Shown: positions 34,363 through 45,572 of the stretch, one piece after another
Layout of the letters: every line of letters begins with the position of its first letter
How positions within the stretch are numbered: the first letter of the stretch is position 1
Assembly (NCBI GenBank): GCA_001972305.1
Contig: BDDD01000565.1
Span: 181,127-245,126 of the forward strand
DNA from: Cephalotus follicularis
Taxonomy: Eukaryota; Streptophyta; Magnoliopsida; Oxalidales; Cephalotaceae
Direction of reading: 5' to 3'
DNA: 64,000 nt
Notes under the pieces: model-generated
Database searches by the model: none
What the model was told of the DNA's origin: nothing
The model's input: the letters and a program-made list of their open reading frames with translations, nothing else
Made by a program: the position numbers and the translations under genes

Positions 34363-36982
34363 TTGATCATGGCCTCTACTAGCATGAACAACCAATCCCG
34401 ACACAATGACGATGTCTCCGAATTTAAGGTACCATTCTTTAGTGGTGACGATTTTCCATATTGGAAAAGTCGTATGGAGATATACCTTAAGTCTAGAGAC
34501 TTTAGGAATTGGCTTAGTGTAAAGAATGGCCCTCACACCCCTATAAAGCTAAATGATAAAAACGAACTCGTTTCCAAACCGGAAGACGAATGGGATGAGG
34601 ATGACTTTAGAAAATTGACTATAGATAACAAGGCCTTGAATATATTACTTGTATCTTTAGACAAGACCGAATACAATCCCGTTAGGAGATGTACTTCCGC
34701 ACATGAGGTGTGGAAATTGCTCATCCTTACCCATGAGGGTACCGAGCAAGTTAAGAATGCTAAACTCGCCTTGCTAAATAGAGATTACGAATTATTTAAA
34801 ATGCAACCGAACGAATCCATTAAGAATTTGTATAATCGGTTGCTTGACATTACTAATGGTTTTCTTGGTCTTGGTAAGGTGTTTGGGCAGGACGAACTCG
34901 TGAGGAAATTGCTAGGGTGTCTCAATGATGAGTGGGAACCCAAGGTGACGGCAATTGAAGAATCAAAAGACTTGAAGACCATGGAGATTGAAGAACTTCT
35001 AGGCTCCCTCATGACTCATGAGCTAAAATTGAACAAAAGATCTGCCAATCTTGTGGAGACAAAGCCGCAAGAGGAGAGAAGAAAGGACATTGCTCTTAAA
35101 AGTATACACAAAGAATAAATGTCAAGTGAAGATGAGCTAGAGGAAGAGGACTATGTTCTCTTTGCGAAACGGTTCACAAAATTCGCAAAGATGAACAAAG
35201 CAAGAAGATTCCAAAGAAAGAACCTCAACAAGGGAGAGGGAAGCAAGATAGATCCTCCCACATGTTTCGAATGCAATAAACCGGGACACATCAAAGTCGA
35301 TTGCCCACAATTGAAGAAAAAGAAGTTATTCAAGAAGAAAGCACTCAAGGCATGGCACCTTAGTGATGACGAATCCTCCGATGATGAAGTCACCGAGCAA
35401 GTGGCAAACCTATGCTTTATGGCATTGAGTGACGACGAGGATAGCGAAAATGAGGTAGGTGATTCTTACACTTTTGGTGAATTGCAATTTGCTTTTGATG
35501 AATTGCTTGTAGAGTTTAAGAAGAAATGTTCACAATGCTCTTTGCTTAAGAAAAACATGACTAGTGTAGAAAAATAAAAAGAATTACTAGTTGTTGAAAA
35601 TGAACATTTGAAAAATGACAGTGCCATTTTAGAACATGAATTAGCTAAAAAGGATAATGACATAGCTAAACCTATTTCATCTAGTGACATTGCATTAGAA
35701 AAAGAAGTAGTGTCCCTAAGAGAAAAGAATGTGAATTTAGAACAATCATTTAGTAAATTCACATTAGGATGCAAGAAGTTAGAAGAGATGCTAGGTAGTC
35801 AAAGATCATACCTAGATAAGACTGGTATAGGTTATGCCCCTCTAGAGGTTAAGGCTAAGTTAAAAAGGACTAGAATAAGACCTCATTGTACTTATTGCAA
35901 TAAAATGGGACATACTAGAAATAAATGCTTTAGAAGAATTGCACACTCACATTACTCACACACTAGACCATCACCTTATCATGATCCAATTACTTTTAGA
36001 CAAGTGTGGTTTCCCAAGGGAACTATTAGTCCTAAAAGTAACATTAAAGGACCCAATAAACAATGGGTACCAAGATCAAACTTTTTCAACACTTTTGTAG
36101 GTGGAACAATGCTTGCGGGCAAACCACAAAGAGGAGCAACCGTGGTATGTGGATAGCGGGTGCTCGAAGCACATGACGGGTGACAAAAGCCTTTTCATCG
36201 ATCTTAAAGAAGTAGATGGAGGAAAGGTCACCTTTGGGGATAACAACAAGGCAAAAATTTGTGGTATTGGTTCAATTGGTAACAAATTCTCTACTCTTAT
36301 TGAAAATGTGTCTTATGTTGTAGGCCTTAAGCATAATTTGCTTAGCGTTAGCCAATTGTGTGACAAGGGATATAAAAATAATTTTGAATCCTCTTGTTGT
36401 CACATAATTGACATTAGCACCAATGTCGTAAAGTTTATTGGTCATAGACAAGGCAATGTGTATGTTGTTTATCTAAAGGAAATGTTTTCAAAAGATGTTT
36501 GTTTTAATGCAAATACTAATGACAAATGGCTTTGGCATAGAAGATTAGGCCATGCTAGCATGGATGTTCTTGCCAAACTTTCAAGAAAAGATTTAGTTAT
36601 TGGTTTGCCAAAAATGAAATTTGAAAATGATAAATTGTGTGATGCTTGTGCACAAGGCAAACAAACAAGAACATCTTTTAAGGCTAAAAATGTTGTTTCA
36701 ACTACTCGTATTTTACAATTACTACACATTGATTTGTTTGGACCAACTAGAACGTTAAGTCTTGGTGGTAAACAATATGGCTTAGTTATTGTTGATGATT
36801 ATTATAGGTTTACTTGGGTTATTTTCTTAGCTTTAAAGAGTGATGCCTTAGATTACTTTGTTAAATTTGGTAGACGTATTCAAAATGAAAAGAGTCTATC
36901 TATTGTTAGCATACGTAGTGATCACGGCAAAGAATTTGAAAACCTTGCACTTATGGATCAAGTAGTGTTTTTAAAAGTTTTG
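34363..36982 (+). pseudogene. Element L gag, protease and start of integrase
   Basis: Gag begins near 34363 (FKVPFFSGDDFPYWKSRME), continues with a UBN2-type body (NLYNRLLDITNGFLGLGK, ELLGSLMTHELKLN), and has zinc knuckles at about 35264-35311 (CFECNKPGHIKVDC) and about 35888-35930 (CTYCNKMGHTRNKC). Protease follows (about 36140-36190, WYVDSGCSKHMTG). The integrase zinc-binding region is at about 36526-36680 (WHRRLGHASMDVLAKL, CDACAQGKQTRTSF). The start of the integrase core (LLHIDLFGPTRTLSLGGKQY, VIVDDYYRFTWV) runs into the gap. A few breaks. This is the best-preserved Copia gag in the window. Confidence 0.9.
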
Positions 36983-37192
36983 NNNNNNNNNNNNNNNNNN
37001 NNNNNNNNNNNNNNNNNNNNNNNNNNNNNNNNNNNNNNNNNNNNNNNNNNNNNNNNNNNNNNNNNNNNNNNNNNNNNNNNNNNNNNNNNNNNNNNNNNNN
37101 NNNNNNNNNNNNNNNNNNNNNNNNNNNNNNNNNNNNNNNNNNNNNNNNNNNNNNNNNNNNNNNNNNNNNNNNNNNNNNNNNNNNNNNNNNNN
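36983..37192. other. Assembly gap (210 N)
   Basis: A run of N within element L. Integrase core lies left of it and the extra 3' reading frame right of it, so the remaining integrase, RT and RNase H (normally 2-3 kb) are either deleted or hidden by a gap of arbitrary size. Confidence 0.98.
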
Positions 37193-38126
37193 TACCATTG
37201 TCATGACTTGGTTAGAAACTATGGGTTGGTTTGATTACATTTGCTCATCTCATGTCATATACCCTAGGTTAGTGAAGTTGTTCTATGCAAATTTAGAGTC
37301 TTCCACCTCTTGCATTGCAAATTCCTTTGTTTTAGGCACTCCTATATCTATTACTCCCGATTTAATTGTCGAAACCTTAGGAATTCCTAATGAAGGAATC
37401 ACTCATTTTAATGACATTGGTAAAACGGAGGCCCTAGGAATTTGTTTAGAACAACCTAATGTCAATCCTCTTATGAATGTGACAAGTAGCCATTTGCCCA
37501 TTGCCTCTAGGATCATTCTACTTCTTGTAACAAACACATTCCTCCCAAAAGAAGGCTCGCACACTCTTCCTTCCGAGCGAGACCTTAAATTCGTTGCTTG
37601 TGTTAAGAATGGAACCCCAATTAACCTTCCCTATCTTATTGTCAACCACTTATTGTCTAGACCAAATCACACTCCTTATCCTATGCTTCTCAGTAGGATC
37701 ATTATGGTTGTCCTTGCATCACTTAACATAGATATTCCTGATGATGAGAAAAGTGTCAAACCTACCCATAAGCAATTGGTGAATAAGGCAGGGCTTAGAC
37801 TATGTAACATTATATTTGAGGAAGGTGAGTGGGTCAAGTTACAAGGAAGAGGTAGAGAGCAAATAAGAGAGCAAGCCAATGTACGAGCAGGAGATGATGA
37901 GGATGATGATGAGGACGATCCTCAGCAGTTTGAGATGCGTCCGAATGTTGGCACGAGCAGCAGCAGCAGTAGCAGGCCTACCCTGGAGTCACTTCAGGCT
38001 AGGATGGACTTGGCTCAGGCCGACATTGATTATCTTCGAGGTCGTGTGGACCAGATATACGAGGGACAAGCCACCATCATTCAGATGTTTCAGAATGCTT
38101 TTCCTCAGCACCCTCCTCCCTCTTGA
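37193..38126 (+). pseudogene. Element L extra 3' reading frame (plant transposon-associated domain)
   Basis: About 307 readable residues from just right of the gap: WLETMGWFDYICSSHVIYPR, LVKLFYANLE, GTPISITPDLIVETLGIPNE, MNVTSSHLPIASRIILLLVT, HTPYPMLLSRIIMVVLASLN. An acidic linker (GDDEDDDEDDPQQFE) and a C-terminal heptad-like helix (LESLQARMDLAQADIDYLRG) complete it. The order of globular domain, acidic stretch and helix resembles the H frame, and the position between pol and the 3' LTR is the same. The N-terminus may be hidden by the gap. No signal peptide or membrane span is seen. I take it for the same PF20167-like family. Within 37203-38126 the frame is open. Confidence 0.65.
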
Positions 38127-38776
38127 GCTACATTTGCATTTCATGTGTTTTCTATTGTATTTTGGATCTTTGATTATGTATTGTCTTTCTTCTTTTAGCT
38201 TTTGAAATATGTAAAAGACAATGTGGTTTATGTACTTCAGGTTTTTAAGTACTTAATGTTCAAATGCTTTGATCTTAAATGCTTTGGCTTACATGAATGT
38301 GGTTTATGAAATTGATGGTTTATGTGTTGAATGCCAAAATGTTACAATGTTTATTGCTTTGCATTATGTTTAATGAATGTGGTTTCTCCTATTGCATTGA
38401 TCTTATTGATAAAATTGTATATGAATGCATAAGTTGAGGGGGAGCTCTTCAATCCGTGCTATGATTGAGGGGGAGCTTCCATTTCATCTTTTTGTTGTTT
38501 CACAAAAAGGGGGAGAGAATTATAGTTTGCATTACACATTGCATTGAAGTTGAAAGCTTGCATAAATGAAGTTGCATGCATTTGGGGGAATATATTGCTA
38601 AAATCGCATATTGGTGAGATGGGTTGTAACCTTGCATTGAGCAAGTGTATTTTGATATGACATGTGCCTTGGATATGCAAAATTGATAAAATTGGACTTT
38701 GAACTAAAAATGGTTACGTTTGTCAAGAATTTATGCAAAATATGCATGTTTTGTCAATCATCAAAAAGGGGGAGAT
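38127..38776 (+). other. Element L 3' non-coding region with repeated polypurine tracts
   Basis: AT-rich sequence holding several purine tracts: GAGGGGGAGCT (about 38436), GAGGGGGAGCTTCC (about 38467), AAAAAGGGGGAGAG (about 38504), and AAAAAGGGGGAGATTG directly before the LTR (38764-38777). This matches the multiple-tract layout of element H. Confidence 0.8.
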
Positions 38777-39673
38777 TGTTGGCCTTTGCCACCCCGTTTA
38801 ATTACGTTTACATATGTTATTTTGATGATTAAAAAACATAGATTACTTGTATGCATAATTCCTTGAGTTATAACTTCATATACTCACTTGATTTTATGTC
38901 CAAAGTTGTGCCAAGAACATTTTTGTAGATACAGGTCAATCCAGCTGACTGGCAAGCAATCCAGTCGACTGCCCAAGGTTGAGTAGTCGACTGCCAGAGG
39001 TTGTGTAGTCGACTGGTTCTTCAACCAAACTCAGAATCTGCAGGAACACCAATCCAGTCGACTGTCACAGGGGTCCAGTCGACTGCCAGGCCAAGACAGC
39101 CGACTGCCACAGGACACCAGTCGACTGCCATGGGGTACAAATTCAGGCAGTAGCTTCTGTATCATTTCAACACCCAATCCAGCCGACTGAAGCAGGGCAC
39201 CAGTCGACTGCCAGGGGATCCAGTCGACTGTCAGTGAATCCAGTCGACTGTTTTCATTTGTACAAAATCAGGCAGTAGCAATTCTAAACTCCAATTTCAG
39301 CTCAACAGCCGACTGGAACAGAGCAACCAGTCGACTACCAGCTCAACAGCCGACTGGAACAGAGCAACCAGTCGACTACCAGCTCAATCAGTTGGAGCAA
39401 AGTTATAATTCGCTTGGTTGGAGCGAAAGTTGTTGGAGCTCGGTTGGAGTTTCAAGCCCGGATTGGGGCATACCTAGTGAAATACTCAAGGGGAGGCCTT
39501 GGGGAGTGGACGTAGGCTGTTTGCCGAACCACTATACATCCGTTTGCAAATTCTCTTAACCCTACACTCTTTACATTTCCGCAATTGTGTGTTTGTGACA
39601 ATTGAATTATTTGTGGTATAATTGCTAGTTATTTTTTAATAAGTCTATTCACCCCCCCTCTAGACCTCCTACA
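38777..39673 (+). repeat. Element L 3' LTR (897 bp, shortened)
   Basis: Matches the 5' LTR at both ends but lacks about 430 bases from inside the CAGTCGACTG array to the GGTTGGAGCAAAG region, and has two small extra array units. It ends at 39673 followed by CCAAG. The conserved GTGGACGTAGGC block is at 39505-39532. Confidence 0.9.
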
Positions 39674-39678
39674 CCAAG

Positions 39679-40628
39679 AAATGAGCATATTGCCTAAGAA
39701 TTGACATGTGCCACTTGTGCTCTTTCTATCCACCTTATATCCTCCGAAATCGGCATCAGAGTAAGTGTGTAAGTCAAATGAAGATTTCCTAGGATACCAT
39801 AATCCTAAGGACGGTGTATATGCTAAATATTTGAAAAAGCGTTTTACGGCATGCAAATGAGATTCTTTGGAACAAGCTTGAAATCTAGCACACAAGCATA
39901 CACTAAACAAGATATCCGGCCTACTTGCCGTTAAATACAACAACGATCCAATCATACTTCTATATAATTTTTGATCGATTGACTTACCTTGCTCATCCTT
40001 GTCCAGCTTTGTTGTTGTGCTCATGGGTGTCTTGCTCTTTTTTGCATTCTCCATCCCAAATCTCTTAAGTAAGTCCTTGACATACTTTGATTGATTGATG
40101 AAGATGCCTTCCTCCAATTGTTTGACTTGAAGTCCAAGGAAGTAATTTAGCTCACCCATCATGCTCATTTCGAATTCCACCTGCATAATCTTAGCAAAGT
40201 TCTTGCACAAGTTTTTGTTAGTAGAACCAAATATGATATCATCTACATATACTTGAACAATCAAAATTTCATCATTGACAGATTTTGTAAAAAGGGTAAT
40301 GTCAATGGTGCCTCTTTTGAAACCGTTTTCAAGTAAATAACCACTAAGCTTTTCATACCAAGCTCTTGGAGCTTGTTTCAAGCCATATAAAGCCTTTGAA
40401 AGCTTAAAAACATGATTGGGAAAACGAGGGTTTTCAAACCCGGGAGGTTGTTCCACATACACTTCCTCCTTTATTAACCCATTTAAGAAAGCACTTTTGA
40501 CATCCATTTGAAAAAGAGTAAAATCTTTAAAAGAAGCATATGCAAGCAACATACGAATAGATTCTAATCTTGCTACGGGTGCATAAGATTCATCAAAGTG
40601 AATTCCCTCTTCTTGGGAATAACCCTTA
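39679..40628 (-). pseudogene. Element H reverse transcriptase (Ty1/Copia)
   Basis: The minus-strand reading has [110 protein letters not shown] and [20 protein letters not shown], the full set of Copia RT blocks. It begins abruptly after the H 5' LTR piece and is interrupted by L, beyond which RNase H lies. The RT itself reads nearly clean. Confidence 0.92.
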
Positions 40629-41477
40629 AATTCACTAGGGTTCACTCCCCTATTACAATCAAAGTATAAAGAGTAGTGTTGGTATCTAAACCTCTCACAA
40701 GGTTGGATTTTACAAGATAAAATTGCTCAAATCAGTGAGAACAAGAAATAGCTCAAAATGTAAAATGTAAACTATTTGGATGAGCTTTGGATTTGAATCC
40801 TCTTTTAATGTTTGCTTTGAATGATGTTTGTATATGTGCTTTGCTTGTGTTGTTCTTTTTTCATTCTTCAAAACTTTCGTCCATTTATAGCTTCTTGCCT
40901 CATAGATCCGTTGGGAAAGCATTAGGATTAATTCCTTAATGGAATGTCCACTAACACTCTGTCAGAAACTGTTCCAGCCGACTAAAGCGTCGACTGTCAC
41001 GCTTAAAGCGTCGATGGTCATGTGACTGTTGGGGATCTCAAATTTGAATCTTCAACTCAAAGCCCAGGCGTTCAAAACATTGGAGTCGACTGGCACCTCA
41101 AAGCGCTAACGCTTAGTCTTGGGCATCGACGCTTAAGCAGATTTTAATTGCCATTTGCTCCACTGGTTTAGCCGACAGGCGCTTTGCACAAAGAGCAGGC
41201 GCTTAGTGCCCCAAAGCGCAGACACTTTGAATCTAGGCGTCGACGGTTGAAGTGTTTGTTCCAATTCTCCAAGTGCTTCACCGGTAGGCACTTTGTTCCT
41301 TGTCTCGACCGTTTGTCAAAGCGCAGACGCTTTAATCTTGGGCGTCGACGGTCTGAGCTGTTTTCTGCATAATTCTTGCTGTTTTGCTCACTTTGTTTCT
41401 TTCTTGCACATTAAGAAACTTTGTCAAATACAAATATGTTATCATCAAAACTTAGGATTGAGACATAAATGTCAACA
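40629..41477 (-). repeat. Element H 5' LTR, first part
   Basis: Starts on the minus strand at 41477 with TGTTGACATTTATGTC and matches 29491-30328. It stops where RT coding begins, so the end of the LTR, primer site, gag, protease and integrase are lost. It carries the GCGTCGACGC-type array at about 40975-41365. Confidence 0.85.
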
Positions 41478-41966
41478 CTACCTCAACTGTAGAAACTTGA
41501 TCTCTTATAGTTCTAGCTTCCAGAATCCTTCTCCGTACTTTCCTTCCTTGTCGTTAGACACGAACAGTTGCTCCTTTGACCTCTAACCACACTCTCACCC
41601 TAACAATTACTCCTTCACTCTCAGTGTAGTCCACTTCATGTCACTCTCAAGGCTATAAGTGAGGGGATTGAAACGAGAGTGAGAGGAGAGACAAGAATTC
41701 TCTAGACAATGACAGACTCTTTTCTCCTTCCCCAAAAGTTGCAACAGCCATCCCCACTGCATCACTTTCTATTATATAGACATACAGTGGAAGGCTCTGA
41801 AACTTCCTACACATTTCTTCAACCGGTGCATACATTATGTGGACTAAGCACTTCAGTCGGCCCAACACTCCCTTTTCTCTATTAAATCCAAGCTCGGCCC
41901 AATAACAATAATAAACATTTTGAGCCCAATTTTCATGCTACCCATAATAAAATTCCGGGTGTTACA
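41478..41966 (-). repeat. G-family LTR head
   Basis: Matches 28679-29161, starting on the minus strand at 41966 with TGTAACACCCGG. Cut at 41478 by the start of H. Probably the outer remnant of the 5' LTR of element G, into which H landed. Confidence 0.82.
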
Positions 41967-42241
41967 TGGAGCTTGGGCCGGCCTTACATGAAAAAAAAAT
42001 GTTTTGGCCTTAAAAATGTGCTAACTTTGGCTGCACTATTGAAAAAAAAAAAAACTTAACATAATTGGGCCAAATTTGTACAATTCCTAAGCATTATTTG
42101 GGCCTTAAACACCAAAAATTCGGCCTTGCATGAAGTTAGTAAATTTGGGCCTTAAAATTTCAATGTTTTGGGCCATCATGCATGTAATTCCAGCCATGAC
42201 CAAAGAATTAAAATTTTGGGCTTAATTGCTTATGGTTTAAC
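41967..42241. other. Unassigned sequence left of solo LTR M
   Basis: AT-rich sequence with many TTGGGCC/GGCCTTA motifs and an A run at about 42042. No gene or terminus could be recognised. Sequence of the same character continues after M at 45578, so M landed inside it. It may be part of an old LTR. Confidence 0.6.
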
Positions 42242-42894
42242 TGTAACACCCAAATTTTATAAATATTAAGGAAGGGAAAATGGGCCAAAAAATGTAATAC
42301 TGATATTGGACCTTAAATAGATAAATCGTATTTGGGCCTAATATATATTATTTCTTTTTGCACTTGGAAATGTTTATGGCCCAAATTAAAATAAAGGAGG
42401 AATGGGAGTATTGGGCCTATTGTTATAAATAGAATTAAAGGTAAAGGAAAGGCTTAGGCTGAATTATGGTGGAATGGAGAAAGGAAATGTTGGGCTGATC
42501 ACTTTAATACCACCGGGCCCAAATTTGTAAGGAAAATGGTAGAAATGCCCAGCAAATTCTAGAGGCTTCCACTAGTGGCTATAAAAATGAGAAAAGAGTG
42601 AGAGGTAATGGCTGCTAATAAATTGGGAGTGAAAGAGACGAGAAAGCTGCCAGCAAAGGAGCAATTGAAGAGATTGTGCTGAGCAAGGAAGGTACTGCAA
42701 TCTCGTCATTTGAGGTAGGATTTACTTCCTACTCAGCCTTATTGTCTGTGTGTATTGTTATAAATTGTGATTGCTCGGGCTAGAATTAGATGAATGTTAT
42801 AAAGGTAAAATGACTGAGATAGGTTAAATGGTCCTCTGAAATGGATGGCAATTAGATTAGTGAATGTTTATTGTGTTTTGCTACACTTACATAT

Positions 42895-44400
42895 ATACAT
42901 TTATGCCCCTGGAACGATTGAAGGCACGACGCCCTGGCAAGTTGTGGCGCGCGCATATTACCACACACGCCCAGGTGCCGAGGATGTAAAGACATGCGTC
43001 CAGGAGGAAACGTTATGCGTACTGAGCATGGCATGAGTCCTGAACTCCCATGCGTGCTCCGTCCTTTGCCATGTGCCGAGGACACCATTTTACCATGCGT
43101 CATCCTCTGTTAGGCACCCTAGGGTGCACCATAGCTCTCAGGAAAGCACCAAGATCTCCTCTACCATGCATCTGCAGAGGATGCATCCTATCCTCCATCC
43201 ACTGGGCATGCGTTCTACCATGTATGTGCCGAGGAAGCGTTCCACTATCCACGGCACCGAGGAGCCATGCCCGAGGTGACAAGCCAGAGGTGGCACGGTG
43301 TCAAGACTTCCACTACTGAGGTGCCGAGCATGCAACGACCATGGTGCATCACCAAACTCTTTACCGGCATGCTTCCCGAGCATCCAATAAATTGCACCAT
43401 GCGCCAGGGCTCTCCCCTGCATGCGTCCTCGGCATGCATCACCAAATGCCAATGCACTCCACTGCCTTATATCCGAGCATGCAAAGCCATGGTACTGAGC
43501 TCCCATGCATCCGTCCTCTGTATGCGACATAGGTACCCGACCACTGTCCTCTGCCAGGCATGCACCATGGCTCTCCTCTGCCAAAGCGCATGGCTTTCCT
43601 CTGTTATGCCACCGAGTACTGAGTGTAACACCTGAGCTCTCCCAATGTGGCATGCGTCCGAAGTATGCCAACCATGGCTCTCCACTGTCCACTGGCACAT
43701 GTCAGACGATGCGTTGTAATAGCCAAGCATGCACCAAGCCCTCCTCCGCCATGTGTCCGAGGTGCGCCAAATCCTGGCCCTCCTCTGCCATGCGCCCGAG
43801 GTGCAGAGCTCTCTACGTTGGTGATGCTGAGCACTGTCCTGTGAACACCGAACATGTGACACCATGCCAAGCTCTCCACTGGCAACGATGAGCATGGCAC
43901 CCATGTGCCATCATGACACCTTCTCCTCTAGCATGTGTTGTCCCCTACCATATGTGCCATGCATTGTTATAAGCTGAGCTCTCCTCTGCCATACATGGTA
44001 TATAGCGTCGAGGATGAACCACCATGCGTCCTGAGCATGGAAAGACGCTGAACACCATACAACATGCATCCTGAGCATTCAGGACCAAGTACCGAGCTCC
44101 CCACAATGTGTGTATGCATCCTGGAGCATGCAATAATGAACGTCATGATTGGGGTCTCCTCTGGCTATGTACCAAACATGCATCTAGGCGCTGAACATGG
44201 CATAGTATTGCATTCTCCTAAGGCATCTAAGCATGCATTGTGAAGTACCGAGTATTGTCCTCTGCCATGCGCCGAGCATGCGCCCTGGAGTGCTAAGATG
44301 ACATCTAAGTGTGCGTCTACTGCATGCATTTGAGAAGGCACCAGAGCATGGGCCATGAACTCGTGCATGCCATTGCATGTATTCTAATCATGATAGAATA
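42895..44400. repeat. GCATGC motif array in M (about 1.5 kb)
   Basis: Dozens of units around CCATGCGTCC, GAGCATGCA and CTCCTCTGCCATGC, irregularly spaced, each holding CATGC or GCATGC, and repeating terms such as CCGAGG and GAGCTCTCC. GC content is far above the surroundings. The many overlapping open frames on both strands reflect the absence of AT-rich stops, not coding. Confidence 0.8.
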
Positions 44401-44584
44401 TTAATAAATGAATGATAAGTGCAATATATAAATGAATGATAAGTGCAGTATATATATGGATAGTAAGTGTAGTATAAAATAGTGTAAATAAAGTGATAAA
44501 GGCAGACCCTGTAGTGAATGGAAATGTAGTGGCAATGCACTGTTAGTGTAATGTACTGTTAATGTAGTGTAATGTAATGTAATA

Positions 44585-44800
44585 TACTGAATCGCCACTG
44601 AGATGAGCCCTACAGGGATCACCACCAAGATGAGCCCTACGGGGATCACCATTGAGATGAGCCAGTAAGGCTATTTTTGAGATGACCTAATGGATCACAA
44701 ATTGAGCTGAACCAGGTGGGTCACCGAGATAGCCGAGTGGATCACCGACTGAGATGAACCAATGGATCACCAACCGAGTTGAGCGGCGCCGACTGAATGA
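44585..44800. repeat. GATGAGCC/GGATCACC tandem in M
   Basis: About seven units of roughly 28 bases built on GAGATGAGCCNNNNGGGATCACC. The reverse-complement counterpart in the G LTR is at about 28010-28150. Confidence 0.8.
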
Positions 44801-45572
44801 CTGTTACTGTATAGTGTTATAGTGAATGTATACGTTCCTCTCCTCTGCCTGTAACGCCTAGAGCGCATATATTGCTCTTCATAAAGCCGAGGACCGAGGA
44901 ATTTGTCAACCTAAAATGTAATGGTTATTCCTGTCCTGGCTCCTCTGCCTTGACGTCTGGAGTGCGTTACCACTCCTCCTTAAGTATGGGATGTCGAGGA
45001 AGGATTGATAAATATTGTCAATGATTGTATAATGATTGTGAATGACTGTTAATGACTGTTATGGAATGAATGATTGTATACTGAATGGACCGCACTGATA
45101 GTGACTGTTTATTGATTGAATTGTACTATTGTTATTGCATATCTCATTGCATTGCATATGCCTACTGCATTTGCATCTTTCATCCGTACGTGGGTAGTAG
45201 TTCCTACATGACCAGTGGTCGCTGACCCATTGCATTTTTAATGTAATGGGTTAGGTACAGGTGGAGCTTCGCAGCAAGCTGAGGATTGAAGTCCCGGGTG
45301 AGTCTCCTCCCTCTCATTGCAGTTCGGTGACCTAAGAGTATATGGTGATGATTATTGTATTTGTATTATGACCTGTCGATTTGTGGCAGAGGTTTTATGA
45401 ACAGAATTGTATAACATTGGGTTATCCACACAAGTGATATTTTATTGGATTTAGTCTGCATGCATTATTATATGTTAAAAGTTTTTAATTTCCGCTGAAT
45501 ATTGGTAAATGAATGGTACCGTTGTAGCGCGTAAAACCTTGGGGGTTGACCCCTGGGGTTTGGGGCGTTACA

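Larger units (their letters stand above)
33060..39673 (+). mobile_element. Element L: Ty1/Copia (Sirevirus-like)
   Basis: Plus-strand Copia element with both LTRs, primer site, gag, protease, start of integrase, a 210-N gap, an extra 3' reading frame and repeated purine tracts. It is flanked by perfect 5-base duplications CCAAG (33055-33059 and 39674-39678) in H pol. The LTRs differ by a few percent by eye, most differences being C/T changes in the palindrome array, so insertion was recent. The 3' LTR is shorter through loss within and after the array. At least a few breaks are present, and RT plus RNase H are not visible. L is younger than H. Confidence 0.92.
29249..41477 (-). mobile_element. 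Element H: Ty1/Copia (Sirevirus-like), hosting element L
   Basis: Minus-strand Copia element: 5' LTR part at 40629-41477, RT at 39679-40628, RNase H at 32686-33054, extra reading frame at 31056-32358, purine-tract region, and 3' LTR at 29249-30328. Gag, protease and integrase are missing between the 5' LTR and RT. Element L (33060-39673) sits between RT and RNase H. The two LTR parts differ by about 3% by eye, many differences being at CpG, so the insertion is fairly young. Its flanks are G LTR on one side and the G pol end on the other, without a matching target duplication. Broken, with large losses. Confidence 0.85.
42242..45572 (+). repeat. M: solo LTR, G family (3331 bp)
   Basis: Starts TGTAACACCCAAATTTT and ends TTGGGGCGTTACA, flanked by perfect 5-base duplications TTAAC (42237-42241 and 45573-45577). 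The end half matches the G LTR (27328-28150), including the GATGAGCC..GGGATCACC tandem at about 44585-44800. No interior, primer site or purine tract is present, so it is a solo LTR left by LTR-LTR recombination. A GC-rich 1.5-kb GCATGC array accounts for its extra length over G. Confidence 0.9.

Noticed and set aside
43138-43904. Several overlapping open frames of 120-186 residues on both strands
   Set aside because: GC-rich motif array with few stop codons; no domain, and frames overlap in all phases.
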